64,000 bases of DNA from Nitrospira sp. (GTDB lineage: Bacteria; Nitrospirota; Nitrospiria; Nitrospirales; Nitrospiraceae), in contig JBAOHZ010000009.1 in NCBI GenBank assembly GCA_037045225.1, forward strand, positions 3,272,001-3,336,000, in the 5' to 3' direction. Positions 34,148-43,697 of the stretch are shown piece after piece. Position numbers and translations under genes: made by a program. Every line of letters starts with the position of its first letter. The first letter of the stretch is position 1. Under the pieces are notes generated by a model that searched no databases, was not told the origin of the DNA, and saw only the letters and a list, made by a program, of their open reading frames with translations.

Positions 34148-36632
34148 GATGGGGCCAGACTGCTACTCGGCTCCCATATGGCGGCGGGCGACTGGTTGTC
34201 CGTTCCCGGTGGTCCTGCTTACGCTCCTCCTCAGCCTGTGTCTCTTCGTCGGATCTGCTCGGGCGGAGTCAACGGTGACCACCGCTTCGCCGGCTAACCA
34301 ACCCCTTACCGTCACAGCCGAACGCATCGATCATCTGCAGGAGCAGGAGGTCTACGAGGCGGATGGGTCGGTGGTGGTGACGCAAGGGTCGCTTCGGCTC
34401 ACCGCCGATCATGTCACGATTAATTCACTGCCCGGTACGTTAGTGGCGACCGGGCATGTGCATTTCTCCGACTCGAGTTCCGAGCTGACCTCGGAGCGGC
34501 TGGAATTGAATGTGAATACCGAAGCCGGAGTCGTGGCCCATGGATCGATGTATATTCGGCAAAGCAATTCGTTTTTCACCGGACGGAGCATCCGGCGGCT
34601 GTCCGAAGATCACTACCGGATCAAGGACGGCTCGTTTACCAATTGCGACGCCAGGGACGGCGAAGTGCCGGCCTGGCGCTTCAAGTTCGACGATCTCGAC
34701 GTAAACACGGGTGAGAGTATTGGGCTGAAACGGGCCTGGCTCTGCATGCGCGATACGCCGATCATTCCCGTGCCGACGCTGACCTATCCTCTGACCACCC
34801 GCCAAAGCGGGTTCCTCATCCCGACGCCGGGGTATGACAACCGGTTCGGGCTGCATTACCAGCAGGGCTATTTCTGGGCGATCAACCCCAGCCAGGATCT
34901 GACGATCGCGCCGTCGTATTATTCCAACCTGGGATACGGCAGCGATTTTACCTATCGCTACTACATGAATCGGCGTTCGAGCGGGCAGTGGTTCGCGAGC
35001 TTTCTTCAGCAGACTCAATTGCCGAATGTATCGGGTGTCGACCAGGCCGGTGGCGGCGAGCGGCGTTTGCGAGGCATTATTAGCGGCCAGCATGTGCAGC
35101 AGGTGACGGACACGCTCCTGGTGCGAGGGCAGGCGTCGTTCGTGTCGGATCGGCAGTATCTCCAGCAGCTCAGCAATTCGGGGGCGCAGCGGGCGTCGCC
35201 CAGTGGTGAATCGACATTGCTCGCCACACAACGTCTGCCGTATGGCAGCGCTTATTTTCTGGGCCAGTATCTCCAGCCGTTGAATTCGGGCGGACCCGAT
35301 ACATTCCAGCGTCTTCCGGAGGTCGGCTACGTGTTGCCGAATACCTCGGCGTTCGGGCTGCCGCTGCTCATGAACCTCGACAGCAATTTTGTGAATTTCT
35401 ATCGGGAACAGGGGTTCACGGTGAATCGCATGGATTTCATGCCGGGCCTCACCACTGATGTGATCGATGTCGGACACGTGATCGGCCTGACGCCGCATGT
35501 GAAGTTCAAGGAAGTGTATTACACGCGCGGGATTCAGGAGGCGAGCCCGCTTCACCGCGAGACCTTTTGGGCGGCCATGGATGCGTCGTCACGACTGAGT
35601 CGTCGGTATACCGGAGGAGACGGCGGGAGTTTTCTGCACACCATTGAGCCGAGTGTGATGTATGAATACGTCCCCGGCAGCAGTCAGTCCCAGATTGCGC
35701 AGATCGATCAGGTCGACGATATTCCGAAGAAGAACCTGCTGACCTACTCACTCCGGACCAAGCTGCTTGAACAACAAATCAATGGCCAATCGTTCAACTG
35801 GCTGGATCTCACCGTGGCGCAGAGTTACCACCTGGGTGCGGTGCAGACGCGTGCGCGCGAGTTTACTCCCGGAGTCCTACCGTTCTTGGGTTCGCTGACG
35901 CAACCTCTGCAGCCGGCCATGGTGGACGTGCAGGGGCGGAAGATGTCCGATCTCTGGATGCGGGCGGTGATCGGCAATACTGCGCCGGAATTTTACCGGC
36001 CCCCATCCGTGAACGAGGCGCTTGGGCAGAACGTGACGTCCACGCAGATGCTGCCTCCGATGAATTCGTATCTCACGGTCGATGCATTTCTCGATCCCTA
36101 CCGAGGGACCTTCAGCCAGTGGAATACCGATCTTCGCCTGCAGCAATCCAACTATTGGTATTTCGAGGTCGGGCAGCGATTCAGTCAGGACGGCAACCGG
36201 GTTCGACGCGGTGATATTTGGAATCCGGTCTCGTTTAACGAGGTCTATGCTCCAACAAAAGAGATTCAGTTCGCGACGATCGGCGGTGGTTTCAGGACGC
36301 CGTGGGGGTGGAGCATCGGGGCCAAGGGCTATTATGATGTCAAAGGCGGCCGGAGCCCTGAATACGACGTGGTCGCCCTCTATCAAAACCCGTGCAAGTG
36401 CTGGTCGCTCGGACTGTACTATCTGCAGTTCCCGGACCGCCAGAGTTATTCCTTTATGTTGAGCATGACCGGGATCGGATGGACGCAGAATTTCGGCACG
36501 ATCGTGGCACGCAGTATTCTGGGGCCCCTGTTGGTCGGAGATCGCGGCTTGCCTTGGGCCGAACATGGTGGGCCTTATGGTCGAACCCAGAATCCTCTGC
36601 CGATTCAATCGATGCCGATGGGTCGGTATTAG
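34122..36632 (+). CDS. lptD: LPS-assembly protein LptD
   Basis: An 836-residue outer-membrane protein with a signal peptide (VVLLTLLLSLCLFVGSARA), an N-terminal LptA/OstA-like jellyroll (about 60-170; YEADGSVVVTQGSLRLTADH, ATGHVHF) and a large beta-barrel domain (LptD_C) with many aromatic strands. It inserts lipopolysaccharide into the outer leaflet, which indicates a diderm LPS-bearing cell. The start is GTG 34122 (overlapping folC) or ATG 34149; neither has a strong ribosome site. Confidence 0.93.
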   Translation: MPSHLFVVEMGPDCYSAPIWRRATGCPFPVVLLTLLLSLCLFVGSARAESTVTTASPANQPLTVTAERIDHLQEQEVYEADGSVVVTQGSLRLTADHVTINSLPGTLVATGHVHFSDSSSELTSERLELNVNTEAGVVAHGSMYIRQSNSFFTGRSIRRLSEDHYRIKDGSFTNCDARDGEVPAWRFKFDDLDVNTGESIGLKRAWLCMRDTPIIPVPTLTYPLTTRQSGFLIPTPGYDNRFGLHYQQGYFWAINPSQDLTIAPSYYSNLGYGSDFTYRYYMNRRSSGQWFASFLQQTQLPNVSGVDQAGGGERRLRGIISGQHVQQVTDTLLVRGQASFVSDRQYLQQLSNSGAQRASPSGESTLLATQRLPYGSAYFLGQYLQPLNSGGPDTFQRLPEVGYVLPNTSAFGLPLLMNLDSNFVNFYREQGFTVNRMDFMPGLTTDVIDVGHVIGLTPHVKFKEVYYTRGIQEASPLHRETFWAAMDASSRLSRRYTGGDGGSFLHTIEPSVMYEYVPGSSQSQIAQIDQVDDIPKKNLLTYSLRTKLLEQQINGQSFNWLDLTVAQSYHLGAVQTRAREFTPGVLPFLGSLTQPLQPAMVDVQGRKMSDLWMRAVIGNTAPEFYRPPSVNEALGQNVTSTQMLPPMNSYLTVDAFLDPYRGTFSQWNTDLRLQQSNYWYFEVGQRFSQDGNRVRRGDIWNPVSFNEVYAPTKEIQFATIGGGFRTPWGWSIGAKGYYDVKGGRSPEYDVVALYQNPCKCWSLGLYYLQFPDRQSYSFMLSMTGIGWTQNFGTIVARSILGPLLVGDRGLPWAEHGGPYGRTQNPLPIQSMPMGRY

Positions 36633-36876
36633 GCTGGACGATGTATGCCTCCCTGCTCCGTCATCCGATCCTCTCATCCGGCGAGGCTGTTCTCGTTCAG
36701 TTTTCAAAGGGAACTGCCCGTGTGCTTGCGGCGGCGTTCCACGTGAATAGGTCCGGCGGGCTTCGGTCTCAAGGGGCTGATGACGGCCGGCATGATTCCG
36801 GGTTTCGTTGACCGGTTGCCGGCGCGGGAAGGACCGCTGATTGTTGTGGTGACGAGGGGGGGAAGGAGGCGGACCC

Positions 36877-37398
36877 ATGCGGATGAGGCAATCCTGGCTC
36901 TGCGTAGTGATCGGACTGCTGTGCTGGATGACCAGTCAGATCCTGGCCCCCTCTGACCTGTTCGCGGAGGAGCCGCCCTCCCATCTTCAACGTGCGGTGG
37001 TGTTTCTGAAGGCCGGTGACTACCGTCAGGCGGCCGTTCGGGATCGTCCCTCGGTTCGCACCTACGCGTTTCTCACCTATGTGTATCACGCGCTTGATGG
37101 ATACCTTGAACACCTCTCGGCGACCGATCAATGGGTGCGTGTGGAGCAGCTGTACATGAATCTCGCGACTGGACGGAGTGAGGATTTGATCGATCCGCCG
37201 GATGTGCTTGCACGGATCGCAAAAGAAGTGATTCAGCAGGCGGTACAGCGACAGTCCGACGTCACTGCGGCGATGGCGGCGCGGTTGGATGCGGCCGTGG
37301 TGAAGCAGCTCTGGCAGGAGCAGGATGCCTGGCGGCGGGCAAAACCGGCCGACTGGTGGTCCGGTGTGCCTCCTGAGTGGCAGTGGGAGCGGCGGTGA
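36877..37398 (+). CDS. Exported hypothetical protein
   Basis: The 173-residue protein has a signal peptide (LCVVIGLLCWMTSQILAPSD, cleavage near LFA-EE), then a mainly helical mature part starting HLQRAVVFLKAGDYRQAAV, suggestive of a single TPR-like hairpin, and a Trp-rich C-terminus (WWSGVPPEWQWERR). ATG 36877 follows GAAGGAGG. I recognise no family. It lies between lptD and trxA. Confidence 0.7.
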   Translation: MRMRQSWLCVVIGLLCWMTSQILAPSDLFAEEPPSHLQRAVVFLKAGDYRQAAVRDRPSVRTYAFLTYVYHALDGYLEHLSATDQWVRVEQLYMNLATGRSEDLIDPPDVLARIAKEVIQQAVQRQSDVTAAMAARLDAAVVKQLWQEQDAWRRAKPADWWSGVPPEWQWERR

Positions 37399-37399
37399 T

Positions 37400-37428
37400 T
37401 TGACTCTCGTAAAATCATGTTATAGGAT
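37400..37428 (+). promoter_or_regulatory. Probable sigma-70 promoter of trxA-recN
   Basis: TTGACT (37400-37405), a 17-bp spacer and TAGGAT (37423-37428) lie 77 bp before the trxA start. The -10 matches consensus at four of six positions. Confidence 0.55.
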
Positions 37429-37504
37429 GACGAACGGTGTGTGGAGACGCTTCAGCACATTGAGAACGATGGTATCGTAGGTCGGTTGAGCGAAGGAGGA
37501 CACT

Positions 37505-37852
37505 GTGGCAGGCGATGCGTTGAAAGCGACTGATGCGACGTGGGATGAAGATGTGATGAAGGCATCCGAATTAGTGATGGTGGATTTTTGGGCAGTCTGG
37601 TGCGGACCGTGTCAGATGGTTGCGCCGATCGTCGATGAACTCGCCAAAGAATATACTGGTAAGATCAAGGTTCGTAAGCTCAATACCGATGAAAATCCTG
37701 AAATTGCCGGTCGTTATCAGGTCATGAGCATTCCGACGATTTTGTTCTTCAAGAACGGACAAGCGGTTGAGCGGTTAGTCGGCGCGCGTCCGAAACGCCA
37801 GTTCAAAGAAATTATCGATTCGTTGCTCGCACAACATTCCGGCGCTGCCTAG
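37505..37852 (+). CDS. trxA: Thioredoxin, GTG start
   Basis: The 115-residue protein is a single thioredoxin fold with the active site WCGPC (about residues 31-35, in VDFWAVWCGPCQMVAPIVDE) and the cis-Pro segment VMSIPTILFF. It reduces protein disulfides in the cytoplasm. GTG 37505 is preceded by AAGGAGGA. recN begins 18 bp after the stop, so the two are likely cotranscribed. Confidence 0.95.
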   Translation: MAGDALKATDATWDEDVMKASELVMVDFWAVWCGPCQMVAPIVDELAKEYTGKIKVRKLNTDENPEIAGRYQVMSIPTILFFKNGQAVERLVGARPKRQFKEIIDSLLAQHSGAA

Positions 37853-37870
37853 CGCCTGATTTTCAGCGGC

Positions 37871-39568
37871 ATGCTGACCGAGCTGCGCATCTCGAATTTC
37901 GGCGTGATTGAGCAGCTGGCCGTTCGTTTCGGCTCCGGTTTCATCGTGTTAACGGGTGAAACCGGAGCCGGCAAGTCCCTCCTGATCGATGCGGTGACAC
38001 TCCTTGTGGGGGGCCGCGCTTCCGTTGATCAAATCCGCGCCCAGGCCGAAGAGGCCGATCTTGAAGCGGCGTTCGTGTTGCCGCCCGATCATCCCATTCT
38101 TCGATTGCTTCAGTCCAAGGAGTTTTCACATCCCGGTGAGACGGATATCGTCGTCCGACGAGTGATCTCCCGCACCGGGCGCAATCGCACCTATCTCAAC
38201 GGCAATCTGTGTCCGGTTCATCTGTTGGAAGAATTGGGCGGCGCATTGGTGGACGTGCACGGACAGCATGAACAACAGTCGTTGCTGTCTGCCTCGGCTC
38301 AGTTGGAGTCTCTGGATGCCTTCGGCAGACTGCAGACCTTGCGTCAAGACTACCAGGTAGCGTATCGCGCGTGGCAGGAACGGGTCGACGAACTGGCCAC
38401 GGTGAGCACTCAGATCGTTCAGCGCCGGGAGCGGGAAGATCTTCTCCGCTTTCAATTTCAGGAGCTTGCCGATACCGCCGTGGAAGCAGGGGAAGACGCG
38501 CGGCTCGAGCAGGAGCGCCCGCGACTGATGCATAGCCAGCAACTGGGCGACCTGTCCGATCAACTCCACCAGTTATTGTACGCGGGTGATCAGGGGGTAC
38601 TGAGCCTGCTGGCATCCGGGCGCAAACTGCTCGCGAAGATGGAGACGATCGACCCGACTACGGTTGAATGGATGCGAGTGGTGGACGACGCGGTTGTGCC
38701 TTTACGAGATCTGGCCGATCAGGTCCGGCATTATCGGGATCAAGTTGAGGCCAATCCAGCTCGATTGATGGAGATCGAGCAGCGGTTGGATCGGTTGCAT
38801 CGGCTCAGTAAGAAATACGGCGGCTCAGTGGATGCCATGCTGGCGTTGCACGAGTCTCTGCGGATCCAGCTCGCCCAATTGGATACGGCGGAGACCCAGC
38901 TGGAGGATCTGGCGCGTGCTGTCGACGATGGGGCGAGGCGTGTCGGTGAGCTGGCCGGACGTCTCTCGCGTAAGCGAGTCGAGGCGGCAAAGAAGCTGAT
39001 GATGCAGGTGACAAAAGAATTGAGTGCGCTTCGTATGGAGCGCACGCACTTCGGCGTGGAGGTCGTTCCGTTGACCGGCGCCACGACCTATGCCCAGACG
39101 GGACAAGACTCCGTGGAGTTTGTCTTTTCGGCCAATCCTGGTGAGCCGCTCAAGCCGCTCGCGAAGGTTGCCTCCGGTGGAGAACTGTCTCGTGTCATGT
39201 TGGCCTTGAAAACCGTGTTGGCCGAGAGTGATCGAGTGCCCGTGCTAATTTTTGATGAAGTCGACGCCGGTGTCGGCGGAGCGGTGGCTGAGGTGATGGG
39301 AACGCGCCTTCGTGACCTGAGTCGGCATCACCAAGTGTTGTGCGTGACGCATCTTCCGCAGGTCGGGTCTCAGGCCCATGCGCATTATCTGGTCGAGAAA
39401 CAGGTGCGACAGCAGCGCACTGTCACGCAGGTCAGGCTGCTGACGGAGCGCGAACGAGAAGAGGAAGTCGCCCGAATGTTAGCCGGGGTCACGGTGACCA
39501 AGAGCGCGCGTGCGGCAGCGGCTGAAATGATCGGTGGGGCTAAGGAGCGGCGTGCGCGGTCGGATTAA
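37871..39568 (+). CDS. recN: DNA repair protein RecN
   Basis: The 565-residue SMC-like ATPase has Walker A GETGAGKS (about 31-38), the RecN start MLTELRISNFGVIEQLAVRF, DVHGQHEQQSLL, central coiled-coil arms (about 150-380), the signature FSANPGEPLKPLAKVASGGE followed by LSRVMLALK, and Walker B VLIFDEVDAGVGG. RecN acts in double-strand break repair. The stop codon TAA overlaps the stop of the converging HD-domain gene (39565-39568). Confidence 0.97.
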   Translation: MLTELRISNFGVIEQLAVRFGSGFIVLTGETGAGKSLLIDAVTLLVGGRASVDQIRAQAEEADLEAAFVLPPDHPILRLLQSKEFSHPGETDIVVRRVISRTGRNRTYLNGNLCPVHLLEELGGALVDVHGQHEQQSLLSASAQLESLDAFGRLQTLRQDYQVAYRAWQERVDELATVSTQIVQRREREDLLRFQFQELADTAVEAGEDARLEQERPRLMHSQQLGDLSDQLHQLLYAGDQGVLSLLASGRKLLAKMETIDPTTVEWMRVVDDAVVPLRDLADQVRHYRDQVEANPARLMEIEQRLDRLHRLSKKYGGSVDAMLALHESLRIQLAQLDTAETQLEDLARAVDDGARRVGELAGRLSRKRVEAAKKLMMQVTKELSALRMERTHFGVEVVPLTGATTYAQTGQDSVEFVFSANPGEPLKPLAKVASGGELSRVMLALKTVLAESDRVPVLIFDEVDAGVGGAVAEVMGTRLRDLSRHHQVLCVTHLPQVGSQAHAHYLVEKQVRQQRTVTQVRLLTEREREEEVARMLAGVTVTKSARAAAAEMIGGAKERRARSD

Positions 39569-40707
39569 CTTGCAGGTGAGGTTTTCGCGATAGCGAGAGC
39601 GGGCAGAGAAGACTTGCATTCCCGCACCACCTTGGCAAACAGCTCGGTCAGTCTTGGATCGAAGCGGGTATCCGCTTGAAGCACGATCTTGCGGATGGCG
39701 TCGTCGATGGACATCGGTAGGTGCCCCGGCATATCAACCGTCAAATTGTCGAAGGCTTGGGCGATGGCGACGATGCGCGCCAGGAGTGGAATGCCTTCCC
39801 CCTCAAGGCCGTGGGGGTTGCCCAATCCGTCGAACCGTTCATGGTGATAGGCAACGATCTGTCCTACCTCAGCCTGAAATCCGAGTGGCAGCAACATCCG
39901 CGCCCCGGCTTCGGAATGTTCCTTGGCGTGGGCGCCGTTCTTAATCCCATCCTCATCATCCGGTGAATACTTATAGTTGGGAAGACAGATCTTTCCGATG
40001 TCGTGGAGGAATGCCCCCAGCGCGAGTGCTTTCTGCTCGGGAAGGGGGAGATTCAATTGGTTGGCGAGGAGCGAGGCGTAAAAGCTGACGCGGCTGCAGT
40101 GGTTCAAGAGCTGACGGTCTTTCGCTTCAAGGAGATCGGACAATAGGGGGATCAAGGTTGTGACATCGTTTGTATTGGCGTCGGCCTCCGGGGTGGATTT
40201 ACCGATGGCGGAATAGTTGGTGTGTAAATCTTTCCAGGCCTGAGTCGCGTCCTGCTCCGTACCCCACAGGGCTGTCGATGTTTTCAGAAACGAGCGTAAG
40301 TAGTCGAGCCGCTGTTTTTTCTCGAGCGTTTGGTTGATCAGCGTAATCAGTTCGGTGACGTTGAACGGCTTGAGGAGGTACCCTGCGGCGCCGTGCCGGA
40401 TCCCTTCCATCGCAGACTTCAAACTGCCATAGCCGGTAATGATGATGACTTCAATGTCTGCGTAGTCTTGTTTGATGTCTTGCAGCAGGTCGATACCCTG
40501 GCGGTCGGGTAACTTCTGGTCGAGCGTGATCAGGTCGATGTGCTGGTCTTTGAGGACTCGCAGGGCTGATTTGGCGTTGTCGGCGGAATGAATGGTGAAG
40601 AAGGGGCGAAGAATTACTTTGAGCGCGTCCCGCGGACCTGTTTCATCGTCGACAACCAGGACCGACGGCTTCGTGCCTACAGATTCAGCTGGTGCATGGG
40701 TCCCCAT
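39565..40707 (-). CDS. Response regulator with HD-GYP-type output domain (HD-GNP variant)
   Basis: The 380-residue protein has a receiver (SVLVVDDETGPRD; acceptor Asp in LITLDQKLPDRQG at about 63; Lys in GYLLKPFN at about 113), a helical linker, and an HD domain (HDIGKICLPNYKYS, then HHERFDGLGNPHGLEGEGIP and ARIVAIAQAFDNLT). HD-GYP domains hydrolyse cyclic di-GMP. Here GYP is GNP and the usual VxDxxDA is QAFDNL, so activity may be weak or altered. The HD-metal residues in HDIGK are intact. Last gene of the signalling island. Confidence 0.88.
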   Translation of the reverse strand: MGTHAPAESVGTKPSVLVVDDETGPRDALKVILRPFFTIHSADNAKSALRVLKDQHIDLITLDQKLPDRQGIDLLQDIKQDYADIEVIIITGYGSLKSAMEGIRHGAAGYLLKPFNVTELITLINQTLEKKQRLDYLRSFLKTSTALWGTEQDATQAWKDLHTNYSAIGKSTPEADANTNDVTTLIPLLSDLLEAKDRQLLNHCSRVSFYASLLANQLNLPLPEQKALALGAFLHDIGKICLPNYKYSPDDEDGIKNGAHAKEHSEAGARMLLPLGFQAEVGQIVAYHHERFDGLGNPHGLEGEGIPLLARIVAIAQAFDNLTVDMPGHLPMSIDDAIRKIVLQADTRFDPRLTELFAKVVRECKSSLPALAIAKTSPAS

Positions 40708-40857
40708 CCAGAGCGCTCCAGGGTGTAGTGCAAGCTTTAGCGGACGTGAAACGCAAAACCCATACCGTTCATATTCCTATGAAACCAAACAGTATATAGC
40801 AGGTCTTGCGCATCGTGGCCACTAGATATTTGGTGTAGGTACTTTTGCCTTTGATGA

Positions 40858-40901
40858 AATGACACAGGTTGTAGAGCACTGTTGCCCCACTCTGTGTCAT
40901 T
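40858..40901. terminator. 10-bp inverted repeat at the end of the sigma-54 regulator gene
   Basis: aatgacacag (40858-40867) and ctgtgtcatt (40892-40901) are exact complements with a 24-nt loop. The right arm covers the stop codon of the regulator. There is no T tract on the minus strand, so it may be a transcript-stabilising stem, an operator for the gene at 40707, or a weak terminator. Confidence 0.45.
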
Positions 40902-42309
40902 CATGAGTCAGTGAGGGGTCAGACGTGCTCCCGTTGTCGGGTCTGCTGATGCCCAAAGTATCCATGCGATATTTCAGCATGCGCCGGCTGATGCCGAGCA
41001 TGGTGGCGGCATGAGTTTGTACGTACGTCGTGCGTTTGAGCGCGTCGAGAATGATTTCTCGCTCGAATTCCATAACGGCTTTTTCCAGCGACATTCGTCC
41101 GGCCAGGGTATCGTCACGGAGCGAGGTTGATCGGGTGTCGGTCCGCAAGATATTCGGCAAGTGCTCCGGTGTGATCACGGGAGAACCTTTCGACCAGATG
41201 AATGCTTGTTCGATGATGTTCTCCATCTCGCGTACGTTTCCGGGCCAGGGATAATGCGAAACCAGCTCCAGGGAGTCTTTGGTGAATTCCTGAGGCGGGC
41301 GCTTTTCTTCTTCGATCCGTTTGGCCAGGAAGTGCTTGGCGAGGAGCGCGACGTCTTCGCCGCGTTCGCGGAGCGGAGGCAGATACAGCGCAATGACGTT
41401 GATGCGGTAATACAGGTCTTCCCGAAACTGGTTTTTCCGCACCATCTCATCCAGGTTCCTGTTCGTGGCCGCGACAATGCGCACGTCGACTTTGATGGAC
41501 TGCACGCCACCGACCCGGGTGAACTCCCGTTCCTGTAACACGCGTAGGAGTTTGGCCTGTGTCGCCGGGCTGAGATCGCCGATTTCATCCAGGAAGAGCG
41601 TGCCGGTGTGAGCTAGTTCGAATTGGCCGACACGCCGTGCTGTCGCATCGGTGAATGAGCCTTTTTCGTGACCGAACAGCTCGCTCTCAATAAGGGTTTC
41701 GGGTAGGGCGGCGCAATTCAGCGCCACAAAGGGACGTTCTCGCCGCGTGCTGTTGTAATGGATGGCCTTGGCCACGAGTTCCTTGCCGGTCCCGCTCTCG
41801 CCGGTGACCAGGACGGTCGTGCGGCTGTCGGCCACTTGCTCGATTTTGGCGTAAATTTCCTGCATCGCCGGGCTCTTGCCGATCAGGTTGTGAAAGGCAT
41901 AGCGCTGGACGACTTGTGCGCGCAAGTGGCGCACCTCCTGCTCCAACTCCTGTTTGCCCAGCGCGCGCTCGATGACGATCTGGAGCTCCTCGACGTCGAA
42001 CGGCTTGGATAGGTAGTCGGCGGCGCCCAGCTTCATGGCGTCGACGGCGGTTTTTACCGATTTGGTGCCGGTCAACATGATCACGGGGATGGCTCGGTTT
42101 TCCGTGCGCATCGTTTGGAGCGCTGCCAGCCCGTCGGTTCCCGGGAGAATCACATCCAGCAGGACCAAGTCCGGTGCGTCGTGCTTGAAGCTCTTGAGGC
42201 CCTCAGCGGCGTCCGCTGCTTCGAGAATCTCATAGGTCGGTTCCAAAACCGTTTTCAGCGAGGCTCGGACTCGCGGCTCGTCATCGACAAGTAATACCCG
42301 TTTTTTCAT
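40897..42309 (-). CDS. Sigma-54-dependent response regulator (NtrC family)
   Basis: From MKKRVLLVDDEPRVRASLKT the protein is 470 aa: a receiver (Asp52 in LVLLDVILPGTDG; Lys in DYLSKPFD), an AAA+ domain (Walker A TGESGTGKE about 169-177, Walker B GTLFLDEIGDLS, ATNRNLDEM) and a Fis-type HTH (about 430-460; YVQTHAATMLGISRRMLKYR). The loop that contacts sigma-54, normally GAFTGA, reads GSFTDA (217-222). It starts 2 bp from the end of the histidine kinase gene, its obvious partner. The N-terminal 12 residues of the longer frame to 42345 overlap the kinase and were dropped. Confidence 0.93.
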   Translation of the reverse strand: MKKRVLLVDDEPRVRASLKTVLEPTYEILEAADAAEGLKSFKHDAPDLVLLDVILPGTDGLAALQTMRTENRAIPVIMLTGTKSVKTAVDAMKLGAADYLSKPFDVEELQIVIERALGKQELEQEVRHLRAQVVQRYAFHNLIGKSPAMQEIYAKIEQVADSRTTVLVTGESGTGKELVAKAIHYNSTRRERPFVALNCAALPETLIESELFGHEKGSFTDATARRVGQFELAHTGTLFLDEIGDLSPATQAKLLRVLQEREFTRVGGVQSIKVDVRIVAATNRNLDEMVRKNQFREDLYYRINVIALYLPPLRERGEDVALLAKHFLAKRIEEEKRPPQEFTKDSLELVSHYPWPGNVREMENIIEQAFIWSKGSPVITPEHLPNILRTDTRSTSLRDDTLAGRMSLEKAVMEFEREIILDALKRTTYVQTHAATMLGISRRMLKYRMDTLGISRPDNGSTSDPSLTHE

Positions 42310-42310
42310 G

Positions 42311-43591
42311 TTACTCCCGTACTGCAGAAACGGTGGTGCGCACATCCGGTATCGGAAGATTCACGGAAAACGTGGAGCCTGCCCCGATTCGACTCTCCAC
42401 CAGCAGGGCGCCGCCGTGCTCACGAACGATCTGGTGGGCGGTGGTCAAGCCAAGGCCCGACCCATCACTCGCGCTGTTGGTGTGTTTAGTCGTGAAGAAG
42501 GGGTCAAAAATATGCTCGATATGATCGGGCGAAATGCCGCACCCCTCGTCTTCTACCTGTAGTTGCACCCAGGTTGTGCAGCCCACCGGCGGTAACAATC
42601 GCGTGCGGACTTGAATCAACCCGTGACCGTTGGGCATGGCGTCGAGGGCGTTCAGGAGCAGGTTCAGGAGCACCTGTTTGATTTGTTGCCGATCGAGCGA
42701 CAGCAACGGCAGCTGAGGCGCCAGCGTCGTCTGGAGCCGAATACCTCGATGCGACGCGGGAGATGACACGAACCCGAGGCAGGAGACGACCAGTTCGTTC
42801 AGGTCCACCTCGCTCGGCTGCGGGGTCATGTAACTGGCATAGTCGAGGATCTCGTGGAGTAACTGCTCGATGCGGTGGACGTCCTGGATGGCGATTTGGC
42901 TGAATTCACGGATGAAGACCGGGTCGTGCTGCCGTTGCGGAGCGAGTTGAATGAAGGTCTTGATCGAAGTCAGGGGGTTACGGATTTCATGAGCAAATCC
43001 GCCGGCCAGAATCTCCAACGAGCGCAGTCGATCGGTTCGTCTCATCAAGGTAGAAGAGCGCCGCAAGTGGTCTTGCGCCAGGAGCTGATCGAACGTACTG
43101 CAGGCGATGCAGACGAGTGTCTCGGCCAGAACCAGGGTCTCCTCATCCGGACGAGGCTCCGTGCTGATCGGGCCGAGCGTGCAGAATCCGAGGACGTGCG
43201 TGGCGTTTCGAAGCGGAAGGCACAGCGCTGCGTGTAGGGATGCCATGGCTAAACCGGCCGGAGAAGATGAATTCTGGTCGTAGCGGAGACTGTGCGCCTC
43301 ATCGGCCAGCCACGCCGGGAGTGCGTGATCATCCGGCAGACTCAGCGGGAGGCGCGAAGGGGTGTCCTGCCCCTGAGACGCAAGCAGGCGATACTGCCCG
43401 CCGGGCTCCTGTATCCAGAGAGCCGCCTCCGGCAGGCGCAGCTGTTCGGCCAGGGTCTTTAACAGGCTTTGAGCGAGACGTGGGAGGTCGGTCGCACAAC
43501 CTACCGTGTCGGCGAAATTGCCGATGACTCTTAGGAGGTCTACGGAACCGGGTAGGGTTGGGGTATGCCGGCTGTGCTCGTGGAGTGTCAT
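42311..43591 (-). CDS. Cytoplasmic GAF-domain histidine kinase
   Basis: From MTLHEHSRHTPTLPGSVDLL (ATG 43591, AGGA upstream) the protein is 426 aa without membrane helices. A GAF-like sensor spans about 20-175 (LAEQLRLPEAALWIQEPGGQ, LHAALCLPLRNATHVLGFCT). The H-box is LAGGFAHEIRNPLTSIKTFI (about 200-220), the N box LLNLLLNALDAMPNGHG and the G boxes VEDEGCGISPDHIEHIFDPF and GSGLGLTTAHQIVREHGG. It should phosphorylate the NtrC-type regulator encoded immediately downstream. The ligand of the GAF domain is unknown. Confidence 0.92.
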   Translation of the reverse strand: MTLHEHSRHTPTLPGSVDLLRVIGNFADTVGCATDLPRLAQSLLKTLAEQLRLPEAALWIQEPGGQYRLLASQGQDTPSRLPLSLPDDHALPAWLADEAHSLRYDQNSSSPAGLAMASLHAALCLPLRNATHVLGFCTLGPISTEPRPDEETLVLAETLVCIACSTFDQLLAQDHLRRSSTLMRRTDRLRSLEILAGGFAHEIRNPLTSIKTFIQLAPQRQHDPVFIREFSQIAIQDVHRIEQLLHEILDYASYMTPQPSEVDLNELVVSCLGFVSSPASHRGIRLQTTLAPQLPLLSLDRQQIKQVLLNLLLNALDAMPNGHGLIQVRTRLLPPVGCTTWVQLQVEDEGCGISPDHIEHIFDPFFTTKHTNSASDGSGLGLTTAHQIVREHGGALLVESRIGAGSTFSVNLPIPDVRTTVSAVRE

Positions 43592-43697
43592 AATCCTGCG
43601 CAGAAAATATCGATCCGGGCACCATCGTATCGGTAGTGCCGCCCATGACACCGCATGACTCGTGCTTGTGGATGAAGTATATAGGCGCGGTTTTGTT

